A DNA stretch of 64,000 bases from Cloacibacterium normanense (GTDB lineage Bacteria; Bacteroidota; Bacteroidia; Flavobacteriales; Weeksellaceae): positions 62,001-126,000 of the forward strand of contig NZ_PTPZ01000004.1 in the NCBI RefSeq assembly GCF_002943105.1, written 5' to 3'. This document shows, one piece after another, positions 24,574 to 33,923 of the stretch (position 1 is its first letter; every line of letters starts with the position of its first letter). The notes below the pieces were generated by a model. The model was not told the DNA's origin, searched no databases, and saw only the letters and a program-made list of their open reading frames with translations. A program made the position numbers and the translations under genes.

Positions 24574-25653
24574 TTATTTATCAATCATGATATTATTTTG
24601 AACTTCAATGGATTCTTCATGAATCGCTTTGAAAACTTTTTCTATAAAATCTTTGCCCATTCCAGATTCTTCGGCTCTTGCAGAGGCATATTCTGCAATC
24701 ACTTTCCAACGGTCTGGCTGGAAAATCGCGATGTTATTCTCTTTCTTCAACGCTCCAATTTTTTCAGAAATTTTCATTCTGTTTGATAATAATTCTATTA
24801 ATTGGAAGTCGATATCAGAAATTAAAGCTCTGTGTTTGCCCATTTCTTCATCAAATCCTGAAATATCAGAGTTTCTGATTTGTAGATTTCCTAACATTTC
24901 AGCCAAAACTTCTGGCGTAATTTGTTGAGCTGCATCACTCCAAGCTGCATCAGGATTGCAGTGAGATTCTATCATCGCTCCTTCGTAACCTACGTTAAAT
25001 GCTTCCTGAGTAACATCTGAAAGCAAATCTCTTCTACCACAAATGTGAGAAGGGTCTACAAACATTGGAATATTTGGATATTGGTGTTTAAAATCTAATG
25101 CGATTTGCCAATTGGGTAAATTTCTATATTTTGTTTTTTGATAAGATGAAAATCCTCTGTGAATAACGCCTAAGTTTTTCACATCTTGACCTAAAAGTCT
25201 TTCTAAAGCACCAATCCAAAGTGCTAAATCTGGATTTACCGGATTTTTCACCAAAACAGGTTTATTGGTTCCTTTTAATGCCACAGCAATTTCTTGAACG
25301 GTAAAAGGATTTACGGTAGAACGCGCTCCAATCCAAAGAATATCTACATCTGCTTCTAGAGCTGCATAAACGTGATGTGCATTGGCAACTTCGGTTGCTG
25401 TTTTAAAACCAAACTCGTCTTTTACTTTTTTAAGCCAATTAAGACCGATAACTCCTACTCCTTCGAAACCATTTGGTTTGGTTCTTGGCTTCCAAATTCC
25501 TGCTCTAAAAACGGGAACTTCTGCACCACTATCTTTCAATCTTTGTGCAGTTTCCATCATTTGTGCTTCTGATTCTGCACTACAAGGTCCTGCTATAATT
25601 AATGGTTTCGGGAACTCATTAATCCAATCGTTTTGTAAATCTTTTAAATTCAT
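24574..25653 (-). CDS. bifunctional 3-deoxy-7-phosphoheptulonate synthase / chorismate mutase
   Basis: The first step of the shikimate pathway (phosphoenolpyruvate plus erythrose 4-phosphate to DAHP) is joined to chorismate mutase. Residues about 1-255 are a type I-beta DAHP synthase with AGPCSAES (metal Cys24), GARSTVNPF, VKNPVNPD, DPSHICGRRD and ESHCNPD. Residues about 265-355 are an all-helical AroQ mutase (DIDFQLIELLSNRMKISEKIGALKK). The C-terminal mutase arrangement is typical of Bacteroidota and allows allosteric feedback by prephenate. It uses the same fold as KdsA at 1069-1881. Confidence 0.93.
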   Translation of the reverse strand: MNLKDLQNDWINEFPKPLIIAGPCSAESEAQMMETAQRLKDSGAEVPVFRAGIWKPRTKPNGFEGVGVIGLNWLKKVKDEFGFKTATEVANAHHVYAALEADVDILWIGARSTVNPFTVQEIAVALKGTNKPVLVKNPVNPDLALWIGALERLLGQDVKNLGVIHRGFSSYQKTKYRNLPNWQIALDFKHQYPNIPMFVDPSHICGRRDLLSDVTQEAFNVGYEGAMIESHCNPDAAWSDAAQQITPEVLAEMLGNLQIRNSDISGFDEEMGKHRALISDIDFQLIELLSNRMKISEKIGALKKENNIAIFQPDRWKVIAEYASARAEESGMGKDFIEKVFKAIHEESIEVQNNIMIDK

Positions 25654-25686
25654 ACTTCGTGATTCTTACAACTTTTATAAAATACA

Positions 25687-25707
25687 GAACACGCAAAAAG
25701 CGTGTTC
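25687..25707 (-). terminator. hairpin after the ClC gene
   Basis: Arms GAACACGC/GCGTGTTC with a 5-base loop between the ClC stop and the DAHP synthase start. The following T-run is weak. Confidence 0.6.
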
Positions 25708-25763
25708 AATTATGTTCTTTTTTGAAATATTTTTCAAATATAGAAAATTACGACTATTTGTTT

Positions 25764-27173
25764 TTATTTTTTTTCAATATTTTCTTGATTCAGAGCCTTT
25801 TCGATATATTTTTCTTTCAGAACATCATAAAAAGCTCTCTTGGTTACAAAATTACAAACCAAAGAAGCGAGAACTGCTCCCAATAATAGAAAAAAGATAA
25901 TACTATGTCTGTCTGTCATTTCAAATATAATAATTGCAGAGGTAAATGGCGCTCTGGTAACTCCTGTAAGAAAAGCAGTCATCCCAATTAAAATCAATAA
26001 ATTAGCATTATCTCCTGTTAATTGTAGCAATTGAGCAATTAACGCTCCAAAACTTGCTCCAGAACTTAATGAAGGGGCAAAAACGCCTCCTGCTCCACCA
26101 AAACTGAAAGTAGCAATTAAACCATTCATTCTCAAAAAAGGTAAATACCATTCTACCGATTTATCTGAGGTAAAAAGCAATCTTTCCATTAATTCTTTAC
26201 CAGAGCCCATAACTTCGGTTCCGAAAAAATAGATGAAAGTTGCCACAAAAAATCCACAGAAAAAAACGATAAAAACTTGTTGATAGTTTTTCTTGAATTT
26301 CTCAAAAAAACTCATCACTGCAATGATAATGCTACACATTTTACTTCCAAAATATCCAGCAACAATAGCCGTAATAAAAATTCCTACAAAAACCAGCCAA
26401 CCAGAGTAATTGGTTTTAGGATAACCTAGATACAAGTAACTGCCACCAAAACCTTGCGCAGTGAGACCGGCGATGATAACTGCTACAAAAAGTGGAGATT
26501 TAATATACTTAATATGTGTTTTGGCTAATTCTTCAATCGCAAAAATAATTCCGCCAAGTGGTGTGTTAAAAGCAGCAGCTAAACCAGAAGCAGCTCCTGC
26601 AATCATTACATTTTTCTCGGAAATTGGAACCCACCATTTTGGCAATCTTTTATGAATTTCCACAAAAATAGAACCTGCAATTTGTATCGTTGGCCCTTCT
26701 CTTCCTGCAATTCCTCCACCAAAAACTTTTACAGCACTTGCTAAAATTTTGATGATGATTATTCTTAAACTCAAAAATCTTTTAACAAGATAATGTGTAT
26801 TTGGTTTTGACAATTCTACTGAAGCCATGACTTGCGGAATTCCGCTTCCTGCAGAATATTTAGCAAAAGTTCTTACCAAAAACCAAGAAATGAAAAAACT
26901 CAAAGGCGTGATGATGAAAATATATAATTTATTCTGATGAAAAATTTCGTGAGACCATTTTTCTGAAAAGGTGAATATTTTACTGTACAAGAAAGCCACA
27001 AAACCAGTAATGAATGAAGCCAATAAAAAGGGTAAAAACTGTAGAAACTGCTTTTTGAGGGTAGAATTGGCATAAGTGGTTCTTTGGTATACGTTTTTAA
27101 AATAAGAAAGTAGATTTCTTACAATAAAATTTTTCCGAATGGGAACCAGCAATCTTTTGTAATGAAAATTCAT
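25764..27173 (-). CDS. ClC-family chloride channel or H+/Cl- antiporter
   Basis: Homodimeric inner-membrane anion transporter of about ten or more helices (469 residues). The anion-binding motifs are GSGIPQV (about 107-113), GREGPTIQ (about 157-164, including the gating glutamate) and GGAGGVFAPS (about 360). The short C terminus lacks CBS domains. The gating Glu is kept; whether it is an antiporter or a channel cannot be settled from these motifs alone. It may be co-transcribed with the DUF389 gene upstream, with a gap of about 35 bases. Confidence 0.92.
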   Translation of the reverse strand: MNFHYKRLLVPIRKNFIVRNLLSYFKNVYQRTTYANSTLKKQFLQFLPFLLASFITGFVAFLYSKIFTFSEKWSHEIFHQNKLYIFIITPLSFFISWFLVRTFAKYSAGSGIPQVMASVELSKPNTHYLVKRFLSLRIIIIKILASAVKVFGGGIAGREGPTIQIAGSIFVEIHKRLPKWWVPISEKNVMIAGAASGLAAAFNTPLGGIIFAIEELAKTHIKYIKSPLFVAVIIAGLTAQGFGGSYLYLGYPKTNYSGWLVFVGIFITAIVAGYFGSKMCSIIIAVMSFFEKFKKNYQQVFIVFFCGFFVATFIYFFGTEVMGSGKELMERLLFTSDKSVEWYLPFLRMNGLIATFSFGGAGGVFAPSLSSGASFGALIAQLLQLTGDNANLLILIGMTAFLTGVTRAPFTSAIIIFEMTDRHSIIFFLLLGAVLASLVCNFVTKRAFYDVLKEKYIEKALNQENIEKK

Positions 27174-27207
27174 TGAATATTTTTTACATGATTTGAAGCT
27201 TTAAAAT

Positions 27208-28482
27208 TTATTTATACACTTCTACATTTGATTTATTAAGTCTTTTCTCAATCCAGTTTTTCAGTTTTATTTGGTCTTCATCTGTAAGATTTTCTGATGA
27301 TTGATAAATAAGTACAGGTTTTTCAACCAATGAATCACCTTGTGCAAAACTGAGTTCAGAAACATTTATCGCATTAATATTTGGAAACAAAACTTGAGCT
27401 TCTTTAAGCAACTGCATATTATCTTCTAAAGATAAAGTTTGACTTTTTAAAGCCAATAATTCTTTATCTCTTTCAGAATTTTTATTGATTTCATTGAGAA
27501 TATCGTCTTTTAAAACTTCTAAATTTTGATAATTATTAGCTTTAATAATAAGTTCTGTATTGTTTAGACCAATTTCTGAAAGACTTTGGTTCATTTTTTT
27601 TATTTCATCTTGAGTAAAATTTCTCTTTAAGAAAGCTAATTCTATTTTCCTAGGATTACTTAAAAAATTTATTTTTTTGTAAACCAAAGTATTTCCTTTT
27701 TCTATAAATTCTTTTTCAATAAACTGGTCTGCTTTAATCCTAAATTCCTGTTCTTTATATAATGAATAGGCAAAATAAATACTTGGCAAAAGAACAAGTA
27801 AAGAAAGTAGAGTTATCAAATTTTGCACTCTTTTTCTCTCCTTTAAATCTACAAATTTAACCGATGGATATTTAAGAAATTTAACAATCAAAAATGTAGA
27901 AATCCCTATAAAAACACAATTAATAGTATAAAGAAATAATGCTCCAAAAAAGAACTTAAAATTACCTGTTGCCAAACCAAAACCTGCTGTACATAATGGT
28001 GGCATAAGAGCTGTAGCAATGGCAACACCAGGAATAGGATTTCCTTTTTCCACTCTAGTTATTGCAATAACACCAGCTAAACCACCAAAAAATGCAATAA
28101 GCACATCATAAATATTGGGAGATGTTCTGGCTAATAATTCTGATTGAGCTTCTTTGAAAGGACTAATATAAAAATAGATGGTAGAAACTAATAAACTCGC
28201 AATGGTAGCAATAAGCAAATTTTTTAATGATTTTTTCAGTAATTCAAAATCAAAAACACCAAGTGCAAAACCAGCGCCTACAATAGGCCCCATCAAAGGA
28301 GAAATAAGCATGGCTCCAATCACCACTGCTGTAGAATTTACATTAAGACCTACAGATGCTACAAGAATCGCAGCCATTAGAATCCATAAATTAGAACCAG
28401 AAAAAGAAATATTATCTTTTACGTTTTCTAAAACTTTTTGTTTGTTTTCTTCTCCTTTATGTAAATCTAATAATCTAAACAT
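27208..28482 (-). CDS. DUF389 (TIGR00341-like) membrane protein
   Basis: Conserved membrane protein of unknown function. The N-terminal half has about six helices with the family block VVIGAMLISPLMGPIVGAGFALG and GVAIATALMPPLCTAGFGLA. The C-terminal half (about 230-424) is a soluble periplasmic or cytoplasmic region with a helical hairpin. It begins 12 bases after the end of the dnaX tail frame and may be part of that transcript. Confidence 0.85.
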   Translation of the reverse strand: MFRLLDLHKGEENKQKVLENVKDNISFSGSNLWILMAAILVASVGLNVNSTAVVIGAMLISPLMGPIVGAGFALGVFDFELLKKSLKNLLIATIASLLVSTIYFYISPFKEAQSELLARTSPNIYDVLIAFFGGLAGVIAITRVEKGNPIPGVAIATALMPPLCTAGFGLATGNFKFFFGALFLYTINCVFIGISTFLIVKFLKYPSVKFVDLKERKRVQNLITLLSLLVLLPSIYFAYSLYKEQEFRIKADQFIEKEFIEKGNTLVYKKINFLSNPRKIELAFLKRNFTQDEIKKMNQSLSEIGLNNTELIIKANNYQNLEVLKDDILNEINKNSERDKELLALKSQTLSLEDNMQLLKEAQVLFPNINAINVSELSFAQGDSLVEKPVLIYQSSENLTDEDQIKLKNWIEKRLNKSNVEVYK

Positions 28483-28494
28483 GAAATGGAATTT

Positions 28495-29109
28495 TTAACT
28501 TAAATCTAATCTCATCAATTCATCTAAATCTTTTAAAACGGGATTAATTTCTACAAATTTTTGGAAAATATCTCTTTTCGTTTCTTGTTTTTTGATGAGT
28601 TTTTTGTCTTCTCGGTAAGAAACTTCTATTTTGTAGTTGTTGACTTTTCTCTTGAAATGATTAAAAAATTGCGCTTGAATTTTCTCAAACTCAGTTTTTA
28701 CCAAATCTGAAGGATATAAAATCTCCACTACATTTTCTTCCTTTTTATGAAGTTTTGCTGTATTTACGGCAAAATAAGTGACTTGGTCTTTTATAAATAA
28801 ATCATTTAGAAAAATTTGCCATTCTGTTTGTAAATCTTTCTCGGTGAAATGATGATCTGGTAAATCTTCTTCTTTTTTCTGAAGAGTGACAACTACTTCT
28901 TCTTCCTCTTTTTTATTGAGCGTAGCAAGAATACTAAATTCTGAAACAATGGTTTTCTTAACAATTGGTTCAGTAATTTTTTGAACAGTTTTTGGAACAG
29001 ATTCTTCTGTTTTTTTAGTTGACGGTAAAGTTTCTTGTGGTTTTTCTGGAACTACTTTTTGCTTTTCGCTTTCCTTTTTACGAAATAGTGGCGCTAGAAT
29101 TAAGAACTT
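28495..29109 (-). CDS. dnaX: dnaX tau-specific C-terminal tail, read only by frameshift
   Basis: This frame is open for 204 codons in the -1 frame relative to the gamma reading frame. It begins at the A-run (29108-29117) and ends at 28495. It has no ATG, GTG or TTG in its first ~125 codons, so it cannot be an independent gene over most of its length. It encodes a Lys/Glu/Pro-rich linker and then a compact C-terminal region (DLQTEWQIFLNDLFIKDQVTYF, then EILYPSDLVKTEFEKIQ) like the tau tails of Bacteroidota DnaX. Read through by a -1 shift, DnaX becomes about 563 residues. Confidence 0.75.
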   Translation of the reverse strand, partial: KFLILAPLFRKKESEKQKVVPEKPQETLPSTKKTEESVPKTVQKITEPIVKKTIVSEFSILATLNKKEEEEVVVTLQKKEEDLPDHHFTEKDLQTEWQIFLNDLFIKDQVTYFAVNTAKLHKKEENVVEILYPSDLVKTEFEKIQAQFFNHFKRKVNNYKIEVSYREDKKLIKKQETKRDIFQKFVEINPVLKDLDELMRLDLS

Positions 29110-30185
29110 TTTTTTTTATCATCACTTTTTGCAGCAGTAAGACTGGCCAACTGCATCAAAGCGATTTCTACCGTTAATCTTGGATTTTTAGAATTTTTGT
29201 AATTAATGTCTGCATGATTACAGATTTCTATAGCATCTATGAGTTGCTGTGCACTCCAATTTTTGCTCTGTTCAGAAAACTTCTGTTTCGTGTTCTCACC
29301 TACTTCTATTAAAGCAAGTGTAGAAGCATTCTGTGCCATCATTAAATCACGGAAATGACTTCCCAATCCACCAATAAATAAATGTGGGTCAAAACCTTTT
29401 TTAACAATATCATTGAAAGCGGTAAGAATTCCCGGAATGTTATTTTCTTTTGCTAAATCTACAATTTTCAAATATTGATCGTAATCTAGAATATTGAGAA
29501 CTTCTGCAGCTTTAGCAAGTGTAATATTTTTTTGAGTAAAAGTGGTAAGTCTATCAAAGATAGAAAGTGCATCTCTCAGTGCTCCATCAGCTTTTTGAGC
29601 AATTAAAAACAATGCATCATCTTCATAATTTACGCCTTCTTTTTCTGCAATTTTTCTAAGATGTTCCTGTATATCTTCGATGGTGATTCTTTTGAAATCA
29701 TAAATCTGACATCTTGACAAAATGGTAGGAATAATCTTATGTTTTTCGGTAGTTGCTAAAATAAAAATAGCGTGAGCTGGAGGTTCTTCTAATGTTTTAA
29801 GAAAAGCATTAAATGCCGCTGTAGACAGCATATGAACCTCGTCTATAATGTAAATTTTATATTTCCCAACTTGTGGAGCAAAACGAACTTGGTCTGTTAA
29901 ATCTCTAATATCATCAACTGAGTTATTAGAAGCAGCATCTAATTCAAAGATATTATACGCAAATCCGTCTTCTGAGGTAGAACCATCTTTTTCGTTGATT
30001 TTTCTAGCCAAAATTCTAGCACAAGTAGTCTTTCCTACACCTCTCGGTCCGCAGAAAAGCAACGCTTGAGCCAACTGACTATTTTCTATGGCGTGTTCTA
30101 AGGTATCTGTAACGTGAGATTGTCCTACAACAGTATCAAACTCTTGCGGACGATATTTTCTTGCGGATACGATAAAATTTTCCAT
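29100..30185 (-). CDS. dnaX: DNA polymerase III subunit gamma (short DnaX product)
   Basis: AAA+ ATPase of the clamp loader. The 361-residue zero-frame product holds domains I-III: SARKYRPQEFDTVVGQSHV, Walker A GPRGVGKTT (about 45-53), Walker B IIDEVHML, the SRC sensor ILSRCQIYDF and sensor 2 GALRDALSIFD. The usual four-Cys zinc module between Walker A and B is replaced by a short Cys-free loop (RKINEKDGSTSEDGFAYNIFELDAAS). The frame stops eight bases after a run of ten A residues. A -1 shift there continues into the tau tail (28495-29109). One gene therefore probably makes two products. Confidence 0.92.
   Translation of the reverse strand: MENFIVSARKYRPQEFDTVVGQSHVTDTLEHAIENSQLAQALLFCGPRGVGKTTCARILARKINEKDGSTSEDGFAYNIFELDAASNNSVDDIRDLTDQVRFAPQVGKYKIYIIDEVHMLSTAAFNAFLKTLEEPPAHAIFILATTEKHKIIPTILSRCQIYDFKRITIEDIQEHLRKIAEKEGVNYEDDALFLIAQKADGALRDALSIFDRLTTFTQKNITLAKAAEVLNILDYDQYLKIVDLAKENNIPGILTAFNDIVKKGFDPHLFIGGLGSHFRDLMMAQNASTLALIEVGENTKQKFSEQSKNWSAQQLIDAIEICNHADINYKNSKNPRLTVEIALMQLASLTAAKSDDKKKSS
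29108..29117 (-). promoter_or_regulatory. ten-A slippery run in dnaX
   Basis: On the coding strand GATGAT is followed by ten A and then GTTCTTAA. Zero frame gives Lys-Lys-Lys-Ser-Ser-stop. One extra A, or a -1 ribosomal shift, gives AAG TTC TTA and the tau tail. Thermus dnaX uses a comparable A-run for transcriptional slippage. Confidence 0.7.
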
Positions 30186-30248
30186 TGGTCAAAAATAGGG
30201 AAATAAATGAAATTTTAAAAATTATAATGACAAAGTTTTTCAAAAAAA

Positions 30249-30273
30249 AACCGCCGTAAAAAATACGACGGTT
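30249..30273 (-). terminator. terminator of hppA
   Basis: Arms AACCGCCGTA/TACGACGGTT (one mismatch) with an A-rich loop, followed on the minus strand by a run of T, eight bases past the stop. Confidence 0.85.
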
Positions 30274-30279
30274 AGATTT

Positions 30280-32553
30280 TTATTTACAACATTGAAAATG
30301 TTCGGTTTCACAATTTTTTCCTTGAGCGGAACATTCTTCCATACATTCTGTAGTGCAATTGTTCATAGAAACAGATTTCTTTTGAGAGGCAGAAATCATG
30401 GTTTCTATTTTATGCTGTCTATCTTTTTCAATTTTTTCGGCAAACATAGAAGCTAATGTAGGTGCGATTACCAATGAAACAATTGACATTAACTTAATCA
30501 AAATATTCATAGAAGGTCCAGAAGTATCTTTAAATGGATCACCTACTGTATCACCCGTTACCGAAGCTTTGTGCATTTCAGAACCTTTATAATAAGTTTC
30601 TCCATTCACTTCAACTCCTTTTTCAAAAGATTTTTTCGCATTATCCCAAGCTCCACCAGCGTTATTTTGAAACATTCCCAGTAAGACACCACTTGCAGTA
30701 GCTCCTGCTAAAAAGCCTCCTAAAACTTCAGGCCCCCAAATAAAACCAACTAATAATGGCGTAACAATAGCAATAGAACCAGGTAATAACATTTTTTTGA
30801 TAGAAGCATCCGTAGAAATAGCAACACATTTGTCATATTCTGGTTGCCCAGTTCCTTCTAAAATTCCTGGAATTTCTCTGAACTGTCTTCTTACTTCTTC
30901 TACCATTGCCATAGCCGCTTTTCCTACTGCATTAATTGCTAATGATGAGAAAATAAATGGAATCATTGCTCCAATAAAAAGCCCAGATAAAACATCTGCT
31001 TTATAAATATCAATACCATCAATTCCTGCAATTCCAACAAATGCTGCAAATAATGCTAACGCAGTAAGTGCCGCTGAAGCAATTGCAAATCCTTTTCCAG
31101 TAGCTGCAGTAGTGTTTCCTACAGCATCTAAAATATCTGTTTTTTCTCTTACACTTTTTGGCAATTCACTCATTTCTGCAATTCCACCTGCATTATCTGC
31201 AATCGGTCCAAAAGCATCAATCGCTAATTGCATAGCAGTAGTTGCCATCATTCCAGCAGCAGCAATAGCTACTCCATATAAACCTGCACAAAGATAAGAA
31301 CCCCAAATTCCCGCAGAAAGTACAATCATAGGTAATAAAGTAGATTCCATTCCTACAGAAAGTCCACCAATAATATTAGTAGCGTGTCCCGTAGAAGATT
31401 GTTTCACAATACTTGTCACAGGTCTTTTTCCCATTGCTGTGTAATATTCAGTAATGATAGACATCAATGTTCCTACTACTAAACCTACCATAATCGCTCC
31501 AAAAACACCCATTCTGGTAAACTCAAAACCTCTTAATGTCATATTTTCAGGAAGAATGAAATTCACTAAAAAATATGAAGCAACCGCTGTTAGAATAATA
31601 CTTCCCCAGTTCCCCATATTTAATGCTTTTTGAACTTTAGCAGTGGTATCTTCTGTTTTGTCAGAAATTTTAACAAAGAAAGTTCCTATAATTGAAAATA
31701 CAATTCCAGTTCCTGCAATAAGCATTGGTAAAAGGATTGGAGCAAAACCTCCATAATTATCTACCGATAAAGTTTCTCTACCCAAAACCATAGTTGCTAA
31801 AACTGTAGCCACATAAGAGCCAAATAAATCTGCTCCCATTCCTGCAACATCTCCCACATTATCTCCTACATTATCCGCAATCGTAGCTGGATTTCTAGGA
31901 TCGTCTTCAGGAATACCTGCTTCTACTTTTCCTACTAAATCTGCTCCTACATCTGCTGCTTTGGTATAAATACCACCGCCAACTCTTGCAAATAAAGCAA
32001 TAGATTCCGCTCCCAAAGAAAAACCAGTCAATATTTCGATGGCTCTTTCCATTTCGTGGGAATCTACACTGGCTTCTGGCGCGAAAATTTGTTTAATAAT
32101 TAAGAATAAAGAACCTAAACCTAAAACAGCTAGACCTGCCACTCCCATTCCCATTACAGAACCTCCAGTAAAAGAAACTTTAAGTGCTTGAGCTAATGAA
32201 GTTTTAGCAGCTTCTGCAGTTCTTACATTTGATTTAGTTGCGATTTTCATTCCTATATAACCTGCTGTAGCCGAAAAAACTGCTCCTACAGCAAATGCTA
32301 TTCCTATACTCCAATGAGAATTAGCATTGCTAAATCCCATAATTCCCAATAATATACCTACCACAATTACAAAATAAGTAAGGATACGATATTCAGCTTT
32401 TAGAAAAGCCATCGCTCCATCTGCAATATGACCACTAATGGTTTTCATTCTGTCATTACCTGCAGGTTGCTTACTTACCCAAGAACTTTGAACGAAGGTG
32501 TAAAGTAAGGCTATGACACCAAAAAGAGGTACTAAATAAAATAGTAAATTCAT
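30280..32553 (-). CDS. hppA: membrane-bound ion-translocating pyrophosphatase
   Basis: Couples hydrolysis of pyrophosphate to H+ and/or Na+ export across the inner membrane with about 16 helices. Catalytic segments are [35 protein letters not shown]-type (about 200-235; note [10 protein letters not shown]) and the later [10 protein letters not shown] (about 455) and [10 protein letters not shown] (about 668). [10 protein letters not shown] has Ala and Gly at the two determinant positions, the signature of the K+-dependent class. The final 28 residues form an unusual Cys-rich tail (C733, C737, C741, C748, C755, C756). It lies downstream of the soluble pyrophosphatase gene. Confidence 0.93.
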   Translation of the reverse strand: MNLLFYLVPLFGVIALLYTFVQSSWVSKQPAGNDRMKTISGHIADGAMAFLKAEYRILTYFVIVVGILLGIMGFSNANSHWSIGIAFAVGAVFSATAGYIGMKIATKSNVRTAEAAKTSLAQALKVSFTGGSVMGMGVAGLAVLGLGSLFLIIKQIFAPEASVDSHEMERAIEILTGFSLGAESIALFARVGGGIYTKAADVGADLVGKVEAGIPEDDPRNPATIADNVGDNVGDVAGMGADLFGSYVATVLATMVLGRETLSVDNYGGFAPILLPMLIAGTGIVFSIIGTFFVKISDKTEDTTAKVQKALNMGNWGSIILTAVASYFLVNFILPENMTLRGFEFTRMGVFGAIMVGLVVGTLMSIITEYYTAMGKRPVTSIVKQSSTGHATNIIGGLSVGMESTLLPMIVLSAGIWGSYLCAGLYGVAIAAAGMMATTAMQLAIDAFGPIADNAGGIAEMSELPKSVREKTDILDAVGNTTAATGKGFAIASAALTALALFAAFVGIAGIDGIDIYKADVLSGLFIGAMIPFIFSSLAINAVGKAAMAMVEEVRRQFREIPGILEGTGQPEYDKCVAISTDASIKKMLLPGSIAIVTPLLVGFIWGPEVLGGFLAGATASGVLLGMFQNNAGGAWDNAKKSFEKGVEVNGETYYKGSEMHKASVTGDTVGDPFKDTSGPSMNILIKLMSIVSLVIAPTLASMFAEKIEKDRQHKIETMISASQKKSVSMNNCTTECMEECSAQGKNCETEHFQCCK

Positions 32554-32679
32554 AGAATATTAATTTTTGTTAACAATTGATGGGACTAATATAGTAAAAA
32601 CAATAACACAAAAAACAAATTTAGATTTAAGATTTTTTAAGTTATGATTTATATCGTAAAGTACTGAAAATAAAACAAA

Positions 32680-32707
32680 AAAATCTAGCGAATATTCGCT
32701 AGATTTT
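32680..32707 (-). terminator. terminator of ppa
   Basis: A perfect 28-base palindrome (arms AAAATCTAGCG) with T-rich flanks, 24 bases past the ppa stop. Confidence 0.85.
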
Positions 32708-32731
32708 GTAAATTTACTCAAATTTCGGCTT

Positions 32732-33349
32732 TTACATAATTCCCCCGAATTTATCAGAATAATCTTTTTGTGAAGCTACAATTACTTCTTTTGCATGTTC
32801 AGCTCCGTATATTTCTTCTATTCTACAAGTTGCTTCTTCGTAAGGAAGATTTTTGTAAGTTAAGAAGTAATGTTTTAGTCTGAAAACTTCAGCTTGTGGC
32901 AATTCAGAAATATCTCTGATATGACCATACACTTGATCTCCCACCATTACCGCTACGATTTTATCATCTGCTTCACCTTTGTCAATCATTTTAAAACCGC
33001 CTACAGGAATCGCATCCATCAATAAACCTCCAGAGTGAATATTGTGTGAACTTAACACTAAAATATCCAATGGATCGTGGTCTCCTTCTGAAACATCTAC
33101 TGCTCCTTCTCTAATCGCTAATTTTTTAACTTCTTCGTGGCAATACGTTCTAGGAATAAAACCGTACAATGCTGGAATAATATTCGAAAATTTCTGTGGT
33201 CTGTCTACTTTTAAATATCCACTTTTTTTGTCTACTTCATACTTAATTGTATCTGCTGGAACTATTTCTATGAAAGTAGTTACCACATTTGGAGCATCAT
33301 CTCCTGCAGAAACTCCATGCCATGGATGTGCTTTAAAATTTGGAATCAT
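32732..33349 (-). CDS. ppa: soluble inorganic pyrophosphatase (family I)
   Basis: Hydrolyses cytoplasmic pyrophosphate made by biosynthesis. It has YGFIPRTY, the Asp-rich metal site EGDHDPLDILVL (about 90-101), DDKIVAVMVGD and FLTYKNL. The 205-residue form is slightly longer than the E. coli enzyme and common in Bacteroidota. Next on the same strand, after a terminator and 178 bases, is hppA, so the cell has both a wasteful and an energy-conserving route for pyrophosphate. Confidence 0.93.
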   Translation of the reverse strand: MIPNFKAHPWHGVSAGDDAPNVVTTFIEIVPADTIKYEVDKKSGYLKVDRPQKFSNIIPALYGFIPRTYCHEEVKKLAIREGAVDVSEGDHDPLDILVLSSHNIHSGGLLMDAIPVGGFKMIDKGEADDKIVAVMVGDQVYGHIRDISELPQAEVFRLKHYFLTYKNLPYEEATCRIEEIYGAEHAKEVIVASQKDYSDKFGGIM

Positions 33350-33378
33350 AATTATACTTGTTTCTAATTTTTACAAAG

Positions 33379-33888
33379 TTAAGATAATAAAATGGCATCT
33401 TTTCTTAAATCTTCTATAGTGTTTGCTATAAAATCTTCGCCATTTACATAATTCATTAAAAATATGGTTTTGAAATCTTGTAAACTTGCAGTATTACTAA
33501 GACTTTCGTAAGTTTTTCTCATCAACTGAATTACATTATTCTTAGATGCAACAACATTCTCCCAAGAATTTCTAGAAATATACAATTGCTGAGAACTGTT
33601 ATACTCAAATTCTTCTGTAATATTCTTTTCTAAAAGATAAATAAACTCATGAATCGCTAAGTCTTTATCAAACTTATTGACCAAATTCGATGGTTTTATT
33701 CTTTCTAAAAAAAGCGTCATTCTTTCGTAGGCTTGCATTTTTAAATCTCCATTTGCCTTTACCACTAAAAGCTTTAACTCTTTGTTTTTCAGATTAATAT
33801 AAGTAAAAACAAATTGTCTCAATAAAAAAATTATTGGGAGCGCAATGATTAATGCAAAAGCATAAGGAAGCATGTTTTCAAAATTCAT
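33379..33888 (-). CDS. hypothetical membrane-anchored protein
   Basis: Unrecognised family, seemingly conserved in Flavobacteriia. It has one N-terminal membrane helix (about 8-28, ALIIALPIIFLLRQF), then a helical cytoplasmic region of about 140 residues with KMQAYERMTLFLERIKPSNLV. No enzymatic motif is visible. It lies between the GNAT/FemAB-like gene and ppa on the same strand with short gaps. Confidence 0.72.
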   Translation of the reverse strand: MNFENMLPYAFALIIALPIIFLLRQFVFTYINLKNKELKLLVVKANGDLKMQAYERMTLFLERIKPSNLVNKFDKDLAIHEFIYLLEKNITEEFEYNSSQQLYISRNSWENVVASKNNVIQLMRKTYESLSNTASLQDFKTIFLMNYVNGEDFIANTIEDLRKDAILLS

Positions 33889-33923
33889 TTTACGAAAAAT
33901 TGAGGGTGCAAAGATAGGAATAA

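Noticed and set aside
28495-28728. A separate 77-residue gene downstream of dnaX
   Set aside because: The frame is open far upstream of its GTG and continues back to the dnaX A-run, so it is the end of the tau tail rather than a gene.
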